Shown here piece by piece: positions 15,958 through 24,785 of a DNA stretch of 64,000 nt. The DNA comes from Hymenobacter piscis (GTDB lineage: Bacteria > Bacteroidota > Bacteroidia > Cytophagales > Hymenobacteraceae). Location: the NCBI RefSeq assembly GCF_018760735.1, contig NZ_JAHHZN010000002.1, forward strand, positions 186,001 through 250,000, written 5' to 3'. A program made the position numbers and the translations under genes. Numbering within the stretch: the stretch's first letter is position 1; every line of letters starts with the position of its first letter. The notes under the pieces were generated by a model, which was not told the DNA's origin, did no database searches, and saw only the letters and a list, made by a program, of their open reading frames with translations.

Positions 15958-16911
15958 ACTCCGCACGCGCACGCCCCGGGTCAGGACGAGGTAGCCGCGC
16001 ACCTGGGGCGGCTTTTCGGAGAGGAAGGGGCGCAGGCTGGAGTCCTGGTTGATGAACTGGCCGTAGTGGAGCTGCACCCGCACCTGATCGGGGCGGAAGC
16101 GGGCGGTATCTTCGGGGAAAAACTGCAGGCGTACCCGCACGGTGGCGGGTGAAAGCCGGAACTGGCGGCCTTCCGGGGCATCGAGCAGCTCCGGCACCAC
16201 ATCTACGGGCAGCGTGACCACGGGGCGGCGCACCAGGCGCACGCGCACATCTTGCACGTTGGTATTCACCAGCTCCGGCCCCCCGATGGGCACCCGGATG
16301 TCGCCGGCGCTGGAGCCGGCCGGCGCCTGGGGCAGGTGCACGGGGTAGGGTTCGGGCAGGTTTTCCACTTTGCTGGCGGGGCCTTTGAAGACCACGGCGG
16401 CCGGCTCAAAGCGGGCGTCGTAGGGCAGCGCGGCCCCGTCGGTGGCGGGGCTCAGGGCCAGGGGCAGGCGGCGGCTCACCAGCCGGTCGAGGCTGACCCA
16501 GAGCGTGTCGGAGAGCAGGTAGTTGTACTGCAGCCCGTCCATGGCCTGCTGGAGGGCGGGGCGCAGGGTGCTGGCCGTGAGGTAGCGCGTGGCCGGAGTG
16601 CGCAGGTTTACCTCGGCCGGCTTCACATCGAGCAGCAGCTGGCGGCGCAGCAGCTTCCAGCCCCGCCCCGTAACGTTCAGGGCCACCTCGGTAGGCAGCG
16701 GCTGCACCGGCACGAACCGGCTTTCATCGTAGCGGCAGGCCAGCGGATAGGTGATGCGCGTGGTGTAGGTCTTGTTGAGGGCGTTGAGCAGCCAGAACGT
16801 GCTGGCCACCAGAAAACACGCCGTCACGGCCCGCCAATAGCTCCGCTCCTGCCCGAAAAACGGGCTCACGAACCAGCGCAGCACACGGATACTCGGACGG
16901 ACAGACGACAC
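15952..16911 (-). CDS. YbbR-like domain protein
   Basis: A membrane-anchored protein of 319 aa with one N-terminal helix (AVTACFLVASTFWLLNAL, about 29-46) and extracytoplasmic YbbR-type beta repeats (PTEVALNVTGRGWKLL; VDVVPELLDAPEGRQFRLS). YbbR domains occur in CdaR, the regulator of the diadenylate cyclase CdaA, but no cyclase gene is adjacent here. The place between yajC and coaE is typical for Bacteroidota. A leftward TATCTTGG box at 16985-16992 may give it its own promoter. Confidence 0.85.
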   Translation of the reverse strand: MSSVRPSIRVLRWFVSPFFGQERSYWRAVTACFLVASTFWLLNALNKTYTTRITYPLACRYDESRFVPVQPLPTEVALNVTGRGWKLLRRQLLLDVKPAEVNLRTPATRYLTASTLRPALQQAMDGLQYNYLLSDTLWVSLDRLVSRRLPLALSPATDGAALPYDARFEPAAVVFKGPASKVENLPEPYPVHLPQAPAGSSAGDIRVPIGGPELVNTNVQDVRVRLVRRPVVTLPVDVVPELLDAPEGRQFRLSPATVRVRLQFFPEDTARFRPDQVRVQLHYGQFINQDSSLRPFLSEKPPQVRGYLVLTRGVRVRSK

Positions 16912-17052
16912 AGCAAAGCGGATTGGGGACGCACCAACTGCCGGCTACCCACCCAAAGACGGGCTTCGGGCGGGGCCGGCAGTTCCAAGATACACATCCG
17001 GCCGGGGATGGGTTACCCGCCGGCCACCGAAATCATCGGCCGACGGCCAGCC

Positions 17053-17370
17053 TTAGGCGGCCGGGGTGGCGGTTTTGCTACCCGTTTCGCGGGCAATGGC
17101 CGAGCGGTCGAAGCGCAGGCGCACGCCCTTGTCTACTTCCACCGTCACGGTTTCCTCGCTCAGCTCCACCACTTTGCCGTGCAGGCCCCCAATGGTGACC
17201 ACGCTGGCGCCCTTGCCCAGGGCCGCCCGGAATTTCTTGGCATCAGCCGCCCGTTTCTGCTGGGGCCGGATCATAAAAAAGTACATCACCACCGCAATAC
17301 CAATCAGCGGCAGGTAGGAAAGCAGACTGCCCGAAGCGGCGGGCGTTTGAAGGAGTAAGGTGGCAAACAT
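17053..17370 (-). CDS. yajC: Preprotein translocase subunit YajC
   Basis: YajC is a small accessory membrane subunit of the Sec translocon. From ATG 17370 it is 105 aa, with one N-terminal helix (LSYLPLIGIAVVMYFFMI) immediately followed by the family signature RPQQKRAADAKKFRAALGKG and a small beta domain (SVVTIGGLHGKVVEL). The open frame extends to 17421, but those residues are not family-like. Downstream of a DUF1573 gene and upstream of ybbR, the usual Bacteroidota order. Confidence 0.95.
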   Translation of the reverse strand: MFATLLLQTPAASGSLLSYLPLIGIAVVMYFFMIRPQQKRAADAKKFRAALGKGASVVTIGGLHGKVVELSEETVTVEVDKGVRLRFDRSAIARETGSKTATPAA

Positions 17371-17419
17371 GCGAAGTGAAGGCGAAACGTGAACAAGCGG
17401 CCGGCCGGCGGTACCGCTC

Positions 17420-17466
17420 AAAAAAAACTGTCATCCGGGGCGAAATGGCTTCGCCCCGGATGACAG
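17420..17466 (-). terminator. Rho-independent terminator of DUF1573 gene
   Basis: CTGTCATCCGGGGCGAA and its perfect complement form a 17-bp stem with a 5-base loop; eight A residues on the plus strand give a U-run for leftward transcription. The stem begins with the GTCATCC motif common to the dispersed repeats. Confidence 0.85.
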
Positions 17467-17483
17467 ACTCAGGCTATGGCCGA

Positions 17484-18011
17484 CTACTGCAGCACGGGGC
17501 CGTTGGCACCGTCCGACAGAATGTTGGCTTTGATAACCACCTTGGTGATGCTGGGCTGGGTGTTGGCCTGAACGGCTACTTCCTTGTTCTGCATGCCCGT
17601 TTTTCCGTGCGAGTCGAACTGCACATCGATGGTGCCTTTGCCACCCGGCTGAATGGGTTCCTTGGTCCAGTTGGGCGTGGTGCAGCCGCAGCTGGCCGTG
17701 GCATTCTCAATCAGCAGCGGCGACTTGCCGGTGTTGGTGAACTCAAAGGTGTGCTTTACCACGGCCCCCGGCTTGATGTCGCCGAAATCGTGGGTGGCCA
17801 CGGCGAAGGTCATAACCGGTGCGTTGGGGTTGGGCGCGGCCGTTTCGGTCACCACGTTGGGATTGTCCACCACCGGCGCGGCCGTGGCGTTGGCATCGGC
17901 GGCGGCGGCGTTCATGCCTTCGGCGCCTATCTCTGCCTGGTTATTGGTGTTGCAGGCCCCCAGCAGCAGCGCGCCGGAAAGCAGAACAGCAGAAAACAAC
18001 GTGCGTTTCAT
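17484..18011 (-). CDS. DUF1573 lipoprotein
   Basis: A 175-residue exported protein. The signal peptide ends in the lipobox LLLGAC (cysteine about 20), followed by an Ala/Asn-rich linker and an Ig-like DUF1573 domain with the hallmark HDFGDIKPGAVVKHTFEFTN and a conserved SCGCTTP motif. DUF1573 domains are abundant in Bacteroidota; their function is not established. ATG 18011 is preferred over 18047 because it begins the signal peptide directly. A leftward TATCTTCG box lies near 18061-18070. Confidence 0.85.
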   Translation of the reverse strand: MKRTLFSAVLLSGALLLGACNTNNQAEIGAEGMNAAAADANATAAPVVDNPNVVTETAAPNPNAPVMTFAVATHDFGDIKPGAVVKHTFEFTNTGKSPLLIENATASCGCTTPNWTKEPIQPGGKGTIDVQFDSHGKTGMQNKEVAVQANTQPSITKVVIKANILSDGANGPVLQ

Positions 18012-18079
18012 AGTAGTCTGGTTATCAGAAAAAGAAGCTTTTTGCATACTTCGAAAAGCGAAGATACACAGGGATGCGG

Positions 18080-18302
18080 AGTTGGCGGTTGCCAGTTGTC
18101 AGTTGTCAGTTGCCAGTTGCCAGTTGTCAGTGGCAGAACGTCATTCCGGGCAAAGGTGAAGCCGAAGCCGGGAAATCTCGCGGGCTGACGTTGCCACAGT
18201 CCCCTTATCGTCCGGGTTCCAACGCAACCTCAGCCCCCGAGATTCCCCGGCCGGCTCCAAATGACGTTCTCCTCCTGACAACTGACACCCAGCCGCCAAC
18301 AA
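18080..18302. repeat. Composite nested inverted repeat
   Basis: Outer arms of GTTGTCAGTTGCC type (18080-18133 and 18272-18302) enclose a degenerate GTCATTCCGGGC core (about 18136-18192) and its diverged complement (18224-18270, ending AAATGACGTTCT). It fills the gap between two codirectional genes. Confidence 0.8.
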
Positions 18303-18303
18303 C

Positions 18304-19314
18304 CTATTTCCCCAGGTTGTCGATGATGGCCTGGGTGAATTCGCTGGTCGAGGCCTGGCCGCCCAGGTCGCCGGTGCACTTGCTCTTGTCCTGCAGGGTC
18401 AGCTCCAGGGCCTTCTCAATTTTGTTGGCCTGCTCGTGCTCCCCAATGTGGTAGAGCATCATCAGGGCGGAGCGCAGCAGGGCGGTGGGGTTGGCTTTGC
18501 CCTGGCCGGCAATGTCGGGGGCCGAGCCGTGCACGGCTTCAAAGATGGCCATGTCGTCGCCGATGTTGGCGCCGGCCACCACGCCCAGGCCGCCCACCAG
18601 GCCGGCGCAGAGGTCGGAGAGGATGTCGCCGAACAGGTTGGTGGTCACAATCACGTCGAACTGCTCGGGCCGGATTACCAGCTGCATGCACATGTTGTCG
18701 ATGATTTTCTCCTCGTACTGAATCTGGGGAAACTCGCGGGCGGCTTCCTGAGCCGCGTCGAGCATCACCTTGCCGGCCACCTTCAGGATGTTGGCCTTGT
18801 GGGCCAGCGTCACCTTTTTGCGGCCGTGCTTGGCGGCGTAGGCGAAGGCCGCGCGGCAGATCTGGCGGGCCCCGGCCACCGTGTTGCGGGCAATGGAATC
18901 GGCAATGCCGTTGTGCTCGTCAAACACCTCCAGGCCGGCGTACAGGCCCTCGGTGTTCTCGCGGAACAGCACCAGGTCAATGCCCGAATCGGCGTAGCGG
19001 GAGGCAATGCCCTGGGTGGTTTTGGCCGGCCGCACGTTCTGATAGAGGTTGTACTTCTGGCGCAGCGTCACGTTGATGCTGCGGAAGCCCTTGCCCACGG
19101 GCGTGGTGATGGGGCCCTTGAGGGCCACCCGGTTTTTCTCCAAGGACGTGAGCAGGGCCTGCGGAATCAGCTCCCCCGACTGGTCGAAGGTAGTCTGGCC
19201 GGCGTTCTGTTCTTCCCACTGCACAGGCACCTGGGCCGCCGCAAAAATATCGGTTACTGCTTGCGTGATTTCGGGGCCGATGCCGTCGCCGGGAATGAGG
19301 GTAATGAGCTGCAT
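18304..19314 (-). CDS. Isocitrate/isopropylmalate dehydrogenase family, likely NAD-isocitrate dehydrogenase
   Basis: A beta-decarboxylating dehydrogenase of 336 aa. It begins [12 protein letters not shown], then shows the substrate motif [32 protein letters not shown], the catalytic Lys-region KANILKVAG and the cofactor/metal region [20 protein letters not shown]. The [12 protein letters not shown] form and absence of leu genes nearby favour isocitrate over isopropylmalate, resembling the mitochondrial NAD-IDH type; this is inference. The promoter box is at 19436-19443, about 120 bases upstream. Confidence 0.85.
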   Translation of the reverse strand: MQLITLIPGDGIGPEITQAVTDIFAAAQVPVQWEEQNAGQTTFDQSGELIPQALLTSLEKNRVALKGPITTPVGKGFRSINVTLRQKYNLYQNVRPAKTTQGIASRYADSGIDLVLFRENTEGLYAGLEVFDEHNGIADSIARNTVAGARQICRAAFAYAAKHGRKKVTLAHKANILKVAGKVMLDAAQEAAREFPQIQYEEKIIDNMCMQLVIRPEQFDVIVTTNLFGDILSDLCAGLVGGLGVVAGANIGDDMAIFEAVHGSAPDIAGQGKANPTALLRSALMMLYHIGEHEQANKIEKALELTLQDKSKCTGDLGGQASTSEFTQAIIDNLGK

Positions 19315-19435
19315 TGTAGTGAGTTGGGGTTAATGGGCTTATTCAGAGGGGGGAGCCGGGCGGGCCGGCGGGCGGCCCTCGGAAGAGAGAGAGCGGCTCC
19401 CTGCGGGGCAGGCATCAGCCCCCCGGATTCGGGCG

Positions 19436-19443
19436 CAAAGGTA
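19436..19443 (-). promoter_or_regulatory. -7 box for isocitrate dehydrogenase gene
   Basis: TACCTTTG on the minus strand, an exact match to the Bacteroidota -7 consensus; leader about 120 bases. Confidence 0.55.
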
Positions 19444-19471
19444 CCCATCCGGACCGGGTGCTGAAAATGAA

Positions 19472-19517
19472 GAAGTGCCGAAGTACTGATAGTTTTTTAT
19501 CAGCACCCCGGCACTTC
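19472..19517 (-). terminator. Terminator hairpin after YtxH gene
   Basis: GAAGTGCCG (19472-19480) pairs with CGGCACTTC (19509-19517), and an inner CTGATA/TATCAG extends the structure around a T-rich loop. Confidence 0.65.
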
Positions 19518-19536
19518 CTTCACTCAGACCAGCATG

Positions 19537-19848
19537 TTAAACCGTTTTACGGGAATTGATCTGGTCGATGAGCTGATCTACGTCGCCGAGCAGTTGCTCC
19601 GCTTTAACTTTGGCATCCTGGATTACGCGCTGGCCTTCGCTCTTGGCCGAGCTCGGGCCCTGGTCGGAGCGGCTGGTCACCAGGTTTTCGGTGAGGTCGG
19701 CCAGGGTTTCGCGGTATTTTTCCAGCTGATAGCTCAACCAGCTACGGGTTTCGCGGCCTTTTTCGGGTGCGTAAAGAAGTCCAACGACGGCTCCGGTGAG
19801 GGCGCCGCCGGCAAAGCAGAGAATACCGGTGGTGGTTTTGCTACCCAT
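19537..19848 (-). CDS. YtxH-domain protein
   Basis: A 103-residue protein: one N-terminal Gly-rich hydrophobic segment (TGILCFAGGALTGAVVGLLYAPEKG) carrying the YtxH signature LLYAPEKG, then a charged helical tail. YtxH proteins are small, stress-associated and of unknown mechanism. It sits downstream of nusB, separated by an inverted repeat. Confidence 0.8.
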   Translation of the reverse strand: MGSKTTTGILCFAGGALTGAVVGLLYAPEKGRETRSWLSYQLEKYRETLADLTENLVTSRSDQGPSSAKSEGQRVIQDAKVKAEQLLGDVDQLIDQINSRKTV

Positions 19849-19936
19849 TTTTTCTGGAAGTGAGTACGGGAATGTGAGAAGTAAAACAGAGAGTACAGAA
19901 CCTGAATACGGAAAAACTAGCCGTTAAGATATACGG

Positions 19937-20058
19937 GTGGTGAGATGGTGAAATAGTGAAATGGTGAGTTTACTGTTCCGCTGGTCCTGACTGCGCCAAT
20001 TGCGCCACAAGGCCCAATGGAACGTCAAACTCACTATTTCACCATCTCACCATCTCAC
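19937..20058. repeat. GTGAGATGGTGAAATAG inverted repeat with TTGCGCCA core (copy 1)
   Basis: Arms 19937-19970 and 20027-20058 are complementary; the interior carries the palindromic CGCCAATTGCGCCA. Two relatives with a similar interior lie at 33137 and 55216. It abuts the nusB stop codon. Confidence 0.85.
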
Positions 20059-21243
20059 CTACTGGTTGTCCAGCAGGCCGCGGCCCGACTTGCGGATGGC
20101 GCCGCTGGCGGTCAGATCCTGGGCCAATTTATCCAGAATCCCGTTCACGAACTGTTTGCTCTTGGGCGTGCTGTACATCTTGCTGATTTCGATGTACTCG
20201 TTGATGGTCACCTTCACCGGAATAGCCCGGAACAGGTGCATCTCGCAGAGGGCCATTTTCAGCAGAATCTTATCGGTGAGGGCCACGCGCTCCACGTCCC
20301 AGTTCTGGGTCGATTCGGCGATGAGCTGCTCGTACTTCGCGTCCTCGGCCAGGGTTTGCTGGTAGAGGCTTTCGGCAAACTCCTTGTCCTCGGGCCAGTT
20401 GGCCGAGAGCGACATGAGCACCAGCGTCTCGTCAGCGGCCTCGTCGAGCATCTTCACGGTTTTCACCACCAGGTTCTTCACCACGGCCCGGTTTTCCTCC
20501 CAGTTCAGGTCGTCCTCCTCAATGTAGGCCGGCAGGCTGGTGCCCTTGAACACGTAGTTTTTGTACAGGTGCTTGAGGATTTCCTGGTCTTCCTGGTAGT
20601 TGCCGGCGGGGGCGGCCAGGTAGCTCAGCAGCTCGGGATCCTGCTTCATTTCGGAGCGCCAGGCGGTGCGCAGGGCCTCCAGCTCGTCTTCGCCGTGCCA
20701 CTTCTGGGCGCGGCGGATGGTCAGGTCCTGGAGCTGCAGGTTGTTGATGAGCTTCTCGATGGCCTGGTTTTCCAGCAGGCGCGAAGCATCCAGCAGGGGC
20801 TCCTTGGCGGCGGTGTAGCGGCGGGAATCGCGCACGCGCTCCTCCTCAATCACCTGGAGCAGGGTTTCGGGGATATTGAGCAGGTGCAGGTACTGGTTGT
20901 GAATGCTCTCGGCCGCGTAAATCAGCTGGCCGCCGTAGTAGGTTTTATCCTTGGCCACGGCCACCTGATAGAACTTGATGGCCTCCTTCACCGCGTCGTT
21001 CATGTCGGCATCGTCGGTGGGCTCGGGCTGCTCGCCGGTTTTGTGCCACTCCCTGAAGATGACCTCGGCCAGCTTGCGCTGCCCTTGCAGCAGCTTGCGG
21101 TCCTGGGCTTCGGGCGCGTTCAGATCGGGCACAAAGGCCTCCGCAATGCGGTCAAGAGCCAGTAAATAATCGGACCCGACGGCCTGATGATAGGCGTACA
21201 GGGCCTGCATGACCTTGATGCGGAGCGTGCGACGGTTGAGCAT
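20059..21243 (-). CDS. nusB: Transcription antitermination factor NusB, long Bacteroidota form
   Basis: NusB binds boxA RNA with S10 and supports antitermination of rRNA transcription. The protein is 394 aa, much longer than the roughly 140 aa of proteobacterial NusB: it opens with NRRTLRIKVMQALYAYHQ and has a long helical middle, while the canonical NusB core is C-terminal (WDVERVALTDKILLKMALCEM; PVKVTINEYIEISKMYSTP; FVNGILDKLAQ). The extended architecture is usual in this phylum. Confidence 0.92.
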   Translation of the reverse strand: MLNRRTLRIKVMQALYAYHQAVGSDYLLALDRIAEAFVPDLNAPEAQDRKLLQGQRKLAEVIFREWHKTGEQPEPTDDADMNDAVKEAIKFYQVAVAKDKTYYGGQLIYAAESIHNQYLHLLNIPETLLQVIEEERVRDSRRYTAAKEPLLDASRLLENQAIEKLINNLQLQDLTIRRAQKWHGEDELEALRTAWRSEMKQDPELLSYLAAPAGNYQEDQEILKHLYKNYVFKGTSLPAYIEEDDLNWEENRAVVKNLVVKTVKMLDEAADETLVLMSLSANWPEDKEFAESLYQQTLAEDAKYEQLIAESTQNWDVERVALTDKILLKMALCEMHLFRAIPVKVTINEYIEISKMYSTPKSKQFVNGILDKLAQDLTASGAIRKSGRGLLDNQ

Positions 21244-21246
21244 TTT

Positions 21247-21339
21247 GTTGAGTTGTCAGTTGTCAGTTGCCAGTTGCCAGTTATTCAGATTGCCTTGTGA
21301 GCAGACCTGACAACTAGCAACTGGCAACCGACAACTCAA
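21247..21339. repeat. GTTGTCAGTTGCCAG inverted repeat
   Basis: Left arm ending near 21281 and right arm from about 21301 are complementary (GTTGTCAG / CTGACAAC; GTTGCCAGTTG / CAACTGGCAAC). It fills the gap between the dehydrogenase stop and the nusB start. Confidence 0.8.
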
Positions 21340-22428
21340 TTAGTAAGTTGATTTGACCTTGCCGATGGCGGCGATGCGCTCCTCGGCCTGGCGGGTAGCG
21401 GCGGCCTGAGGGTGGCTGCCCTCCTGCTCGGCCTTGGCGAGCACCTGGGTGGTGATGTCGTAGATTTTTTCGGTCTGGGTGAGGGCCGCCTGCCGGTTGC
21501 CGCCCACCACTTCGGAGTACACGTTGATGAGGCCGCCGGCGTTGATGAGGAAGTCGGGGGCGTACACAATGCCGCGCTCCACCAGGGCCGGGCCGTGCAC
21601 GTTCTCGTCGGCCAGCTGGTTGTTGGCGCAGCCGGCTACTACCTGGCACTTGAGGCGGCCCAGGGTGTCGTCGTTGAGGGTGGCGCCCAAAGCGCAGGGC
21701 GAGTAGATGTCCACGTCCTGGTCATAGATTTCGTCCATGCCCACCATGCGGGCCCCGAAACGGTTGGCCGCGTCGAGGGCGCGGTCTTCGTAGTAATCCG
21801 TCAGCACCAGCTGGGCGCCTTCTTTCTGGAGGTACTCGAGCAGGTAGGTGCCCACGTGGCCCACGCCCTGCACGGCAATGCGCTTGCCGCTGAGCGAGTC
21901 GGAGCCGAACGCCTTTTTGGCGGCGGCCTTCATGCCCATGTAGGTGCCGTAGGCCGTCACCGGCGAGGGGTCGCCGGAGCCGCCCATGCTTTCGGGCAGG
22001 CCCGAAACGTGCTTGGTTTCCATCCGGATGAATTCCATGTCCTTGGTGGTCATGTTCACATCCTCGGCCGTGATGTACTTGCCGTTGAGGTTCTGCACGA
22101 AGCGGCCGAACTTGCGCAGCAGGGCTTCGTTTTTCAGGCTCACGTCGCCGATGATGACGGCCTTGCCGCCGCCCAGGTTGAGGCCCGAAATGGCGGCCTT
22201 GTAGGTCATGCCGCGCGAGAGGCGCAGCACGTCGTTGAGGGCTTCGGCATCGGAGGCGTAGTGCCACATGCGGGTGCCGCCCAGGGCCGGGCCGAGTACC
22301 GTGTTGTGGATGCCGATGATGGCGCGCAGGCCCGTTTCGTGGTCGTGGCAGAAAACTACCTGCTCGTGCTGGTGCTCGGCAATCTGTCCGAAAACGGAGG
22401 AGTCGGTTAACACTTTCGTTTCAACCAT
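21340..22428 (-). CDS. Leucine dehydrogenase-type amino acid dehydrogenase
   Basis: An ELFV-family enzyme of 362 aa, the length of leucine dehydrogenases. It shows LGPALGGTRMW, then GLNLGGGKAVIIGD with the catalytic lysine, SMGGSGDPSPVTAYG and a Rossmann motif VQGVGHVGTYLLEYL. It should reversibly deaminate branched-chain amino acids with NAD, supporting branched-chain fatty acid precursor supply (family knowledge). The ATG at 22428 is chosen because the 87 upstream in-frame residues are unrelated. A leftward TACTTTTG box stands at 22610-22617, leaving a 175-base leader that contains a G-rich tract on the template strand. Confidence 0.88.
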   Translation of the reverse strand: MVETKVLTDSSVFGQIAEHQHEQVVFCHDHETGLRAIIGIHNTVLGPALGGTRMWHYASDAEALNDVLRLSRGMTYKAAISGLNLGGGKAVIIGDVSLKNEALLRKFGRFVQNLNGKYITAEDVNMTTKDMEFIRMETKHVSGLPESMGGSGDPSPVTAYGTYMGMKAAAKKAFGSDSLSGKRIAVQGVGHVGTYLLEYLQKEGAQLVLTDYYEDRALDAANRFGARMVGMDEIYDQDVDIYSPCALGATLNDDTLGRLKCQVVAGCANNQLADENVHGPALVERGIVYAPDFLINAGGLINVYSEVVGGNRQAALTQTEKIYDITTQVLAKAEQEGSHPQAAATRQAEERIAAIGKVKSTY

Positions 22429-22433
22429 GAGAT

Positions 22434-22480
22434 GGGGGTGGGAATTGGGTGGGTGGGTAGGGTGGGTAGTGTACCTTTGC
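22434..22480 (+). other. G-quadruplex-prone tract next to a -7 box
   Basis: Five GGG runs with 1-2 base loops (22447-22466), preceded by GGGGG and GGG, are followed at 22472 by TACCTTTG. The tract is on the strand opposite to the leucine-dehydrogenase mRNA, in its leader. Confidence 0.55.
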
Positions 22481-22609
22481 GGCACCTCCCGGCCCGGAAC
22501 CCGCGCCCCAGGCTTCGTTAAACGACTGATAACGGCCCGTGGCTGTTTCCCCTCGCGCAATGAAACCCGCAACCCGGCTCCCCCTGGAGAGGCCCCCGCA
22601 ATGCGGGTG

Positions 22610-22617
22610 CAAAAGTA
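22610..22617 (-). promoter_or_regulatory. -7 box for leucine dehydrogenase gene
   Basis: TACTTTTG on the minus strand in the divergent gap; no convincing -33 TTG. Confidence 0.4.
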
Positions 22618-22627
22618 CGTCGTTTTA

Positions 22628-22760
22628 CGGGAGTTTAGAAGTTTGGAAGTTAGAAAGTTAGAAACGGGCGCCCGGGCACCGGCCCGCACGGCGGCTAGCC
22701 CCCCGAAACCCTTTCTGCTGCTTTTAACTTTCTAACTTCCAAATCGCTAAACTCCCCAAC
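22628..22760. repeat. Inverted repeat with GTTAGAAAGTTAGAA arms
   Basis: GGGAGTTTAGAAG...GTTAGAAAGTTAGAA on the left and TTAACTTTCTAACTTCC...CTAAACTCCC on the right are complementary around a GC-rich interior. The arms resemble those around the four-helix-bundle gene at 14.8 kb. Confidence 0.8.
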
Positions 22761-22769
22761 TCTCCTCCC

Positions 22770-24554
22770 GTGCGCGCTCTTTCCGCTACCAATAAATACC
22801 TGCTGCGCTACAAATGGCACTTCCTGGGCGGGGTGCTGTTCGTGGCCCTGAGCACGCTGCTGGCCATTTTCCCGGCCCAGATTGTGCGCTACGCCTTCGA
22901 CCTGGTGGGCGAGGGCATCGACCTCTACCACCTCTACGCCGGCACCCGGGCCCAGAGCCAGGTGTACGAGCTGTTCGGGCGCAACGTGCTGCTGTACGGG
23001 GTGCTGATTCTGGTGATGGCCCTGCTGCGGGGCATCTTCCTGTTTTTCATGCGCCAGACCCTCATTGTGATGAGCCGGCACGTGGAAAACGACCAGAAAA
23101 ACGAAATCTACCAGCACTACCAGTCGTTGCCGCTGAGCTTTTACCGCCGCCACAGCACCGGCGACCTGATGTCGCGCATTTCCGAGGACGTGGGGCGGGT
23201 GCGCATGTACATCGGGCCGGCGCTGATGTACTTCATGCAGCTCGTGATTCTGTTTCTGCTCATCATTCCGCTCATGCTGATGGTGAACGTGAAGCTGACG
23301 CTCTACACGCTGCTGCCGCTGCCGGTGCTGAGCGTGAGTATTTTCTACGTCAATAACCTGATTGAGCGCAAATCCGACGAGATTCAACGCTCCCTGGCCC
23401 GCATGACCACCTTCGTGCAGGAGGCCTTTTCGGGCATCCGGGTGCTCAAATCCTTCGTGCGGGAAGAGGATTCGCACCGCCAGTTCACGGAAGCCTCCAA
23501 CGAATACAAGGAAAAGTCGCTGAGCCTGAACTTCGTGAACTCCCTGTTTTTTCCCCTGATTCTGTTCCTGATTGGCCTGAGCACCATCATCACAGTCTGG
23601 ATTGGCGGGCAGGAGGTGATTCGGGGGACCATTACCACGGGTAGCATTGCTGAGTTCCTGATTTACGTGAACCTGCTCACCTGGCCCGTGACGGCCCTGG
23701 GCTGGACCAGCTCCCTGGTGCAGCGCGCCGAAGCCTCCCAGGCCCGCATCAACGAGTTCCTCGACCAGCACACCGACATCGTGTCGCGCCAGAACCTGCC
23801 GCTTGACATTCAGGGCGACATCGTCTTCGACCATGTCTCGTTCACCTACCCCGACACCGGCATCCAGGCCCTGCGCGACGTTTCGTTCCGCGTTCGGCAA
23901 GGCCAGACGCTGGCCGTTATCGGCAACACCGGCTCGGGCAAGAGCACCGTGGCAGCCCTGCTCTCCCGCCTCTACGACGTGACCGAAGGCAGCATCCGGG
24001 TCGACGACGTGGACGTGCGCGACCTGTCGCTGACGGCGCTGCGCAGCCAGATTGGCTACGTGCCCCAGGACGTGTTCCTGTTCTCCGACTCCATTCGCAA
24101 CAACATCAACTTCGGCCTCGATGCGCCCGACGAGGCCCGCATGCTCCAGGCCGCCAAGGACGCCAACGTGTACGAGAACATCCTGGCCTTCCCCCAGGGC
24201 TTCGATACCAAGCTGGGCGAGCGGGGCATCACGCTCTCGGGCGGCCAGAAGCAGCGCGTGAGCATTGCCCGTGCTTTGGTGAAAGAGCCCAAAATCCTGA
24301 TTCTCGACGACGCCCTCTCGGCCGTGGATACCAGCACCGAAAACGCCATTCTGGGGGCTTTGCAGCGCATCATGCACAACCGCACCAGCCTCATCATCAG
24401 CCACCGCGTGAGCTCGGTGAAGCTGGCCGACGAAATCCTGGTCCTCGACGACGGCCAGATTGTGCAGCACGGCACCCACGACGCCCTCATGCAGGACGAG
24501 CAAGGCCTCTACCGGGCACTGTATGAGCGCCAGCTGCAGAGCGAGGAGGCGTAA
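22770..24554 (+). CDS. ABC exporter half-subunit with Asp in Walker B (MdlA-like)
   Basis: A 594-residue half-transporter: six-helix membrane domain (about 1-310) and C-terminal ATPase. Walker A is GNTGSGKST, signature LSGGQKQR, and the H-loop is SHRVSSV. Walker B reads ILILDDALSAVD, so the usual catalytic glutamate is aspartate. In known heterodimeric exporters this marks the subunit with the degenerate site. The partner candidate is the half-transporter at 27.8 kb (DEATSSVD). Start is GTG 22770, right after the repeat. Substrate unknown. Confidence 0.88.
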   Translation: MRALSATNKYLLRYKWHFLGGVLFVALSTLLAIFPAQIVRYAFDLVGEGIDLYHLYAGTRAQSQVYELFGRNVLLYGVLILVMALLRGIFLFFMRQTLIVMSRHVENDQKNEIYQHYQSLPLSFYRRHSTGDLMSRISEDVGRVRMYIGPALMYFMQLVILFLLIIPLMLMVNVKLTLYTLLPLPVLSVSIFYVNNLIERKSDEIQRSLARMTTFVQEAFSGIRVLKSFVREEDSHRQFTEASNEYKEKSLSLNFVNSLFFPLILFLIGLSTIITVWIGGQEVIRGTITTGSIAEFLIYVNLLTWPVTALGWTSSLVQRAEASQARINEFLDQHTDIVSRQNLPLDIQGDIVFDHVSFTYPDTGIQALRDVSFRVRQGQTLAVIGNTGSGKSTVAALLSRLYDVTEGSIRVDDVDVRDLSLTALRSQIGYVPQDVFLFSDSIRNNINFGLDAPDEARMLQAAKDANVYENILAFPQGFDTKLGERGITLSGGQKQRVSIARALVKEPKILILDDALSAVDTSTENAILGALQRIMHNRTSLIISHRVSSVKLADEILVLDDGQIVQHGTHDALMQDEQGLYRALYERQLQSEEA

Positions 24555-24576
24555 AGGATGAGGGGGCGCAAGGTAA

Positions 24577-24785
24577 TGGAGTGGGCAGGTGAAAAGGTGC
24601 CCTCATCCTGAGCGGCGACGAAGGACCTTATTCCGCAGGAGCGAGTCGTTAATTCAATCGTTTCAACCTGATAAGGTCCTTCGTCGCCGCTTGATGCGCG
24701 GAATACTCAGGATGACGGCACCTTATTCACCTGTCCACTCCATCACCTCCTCACCTCCTCACCTCCTCACCCCTCACTCATCAAT
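24577..24785. repeat. Composite repeat with CATCCTGAGC / CGAAGGACC core
   Basis: Inner arms near 24595-24631 and 24672-24724 share CGGCGACGAAGGACCTTAT and its complement. Outer GGAGTGGGCAGGTGAAAAGG pairs with CTGTCCACTCC-type sequence to about 24750. CTCACCTC reiterations then run on to 24785 and encode the last residues (SEG) of the convergent oxidoreductase. Confidence 0.8.

Noticed and set aside
21412..22410. Long plus-strand ORF opposite the leucine dehydrogenase
   Set aside because: A codon-bias shadow rich in His, Val, Gly; the minus strand encodes a full family protein.
22695..24503. 602-codon minus-strand ORF opposite the ABC subunit
   Set aside because: Shadow of a complete ABC transporter gene; the translated sequence is His/Gln/Gly-biased without motifs.
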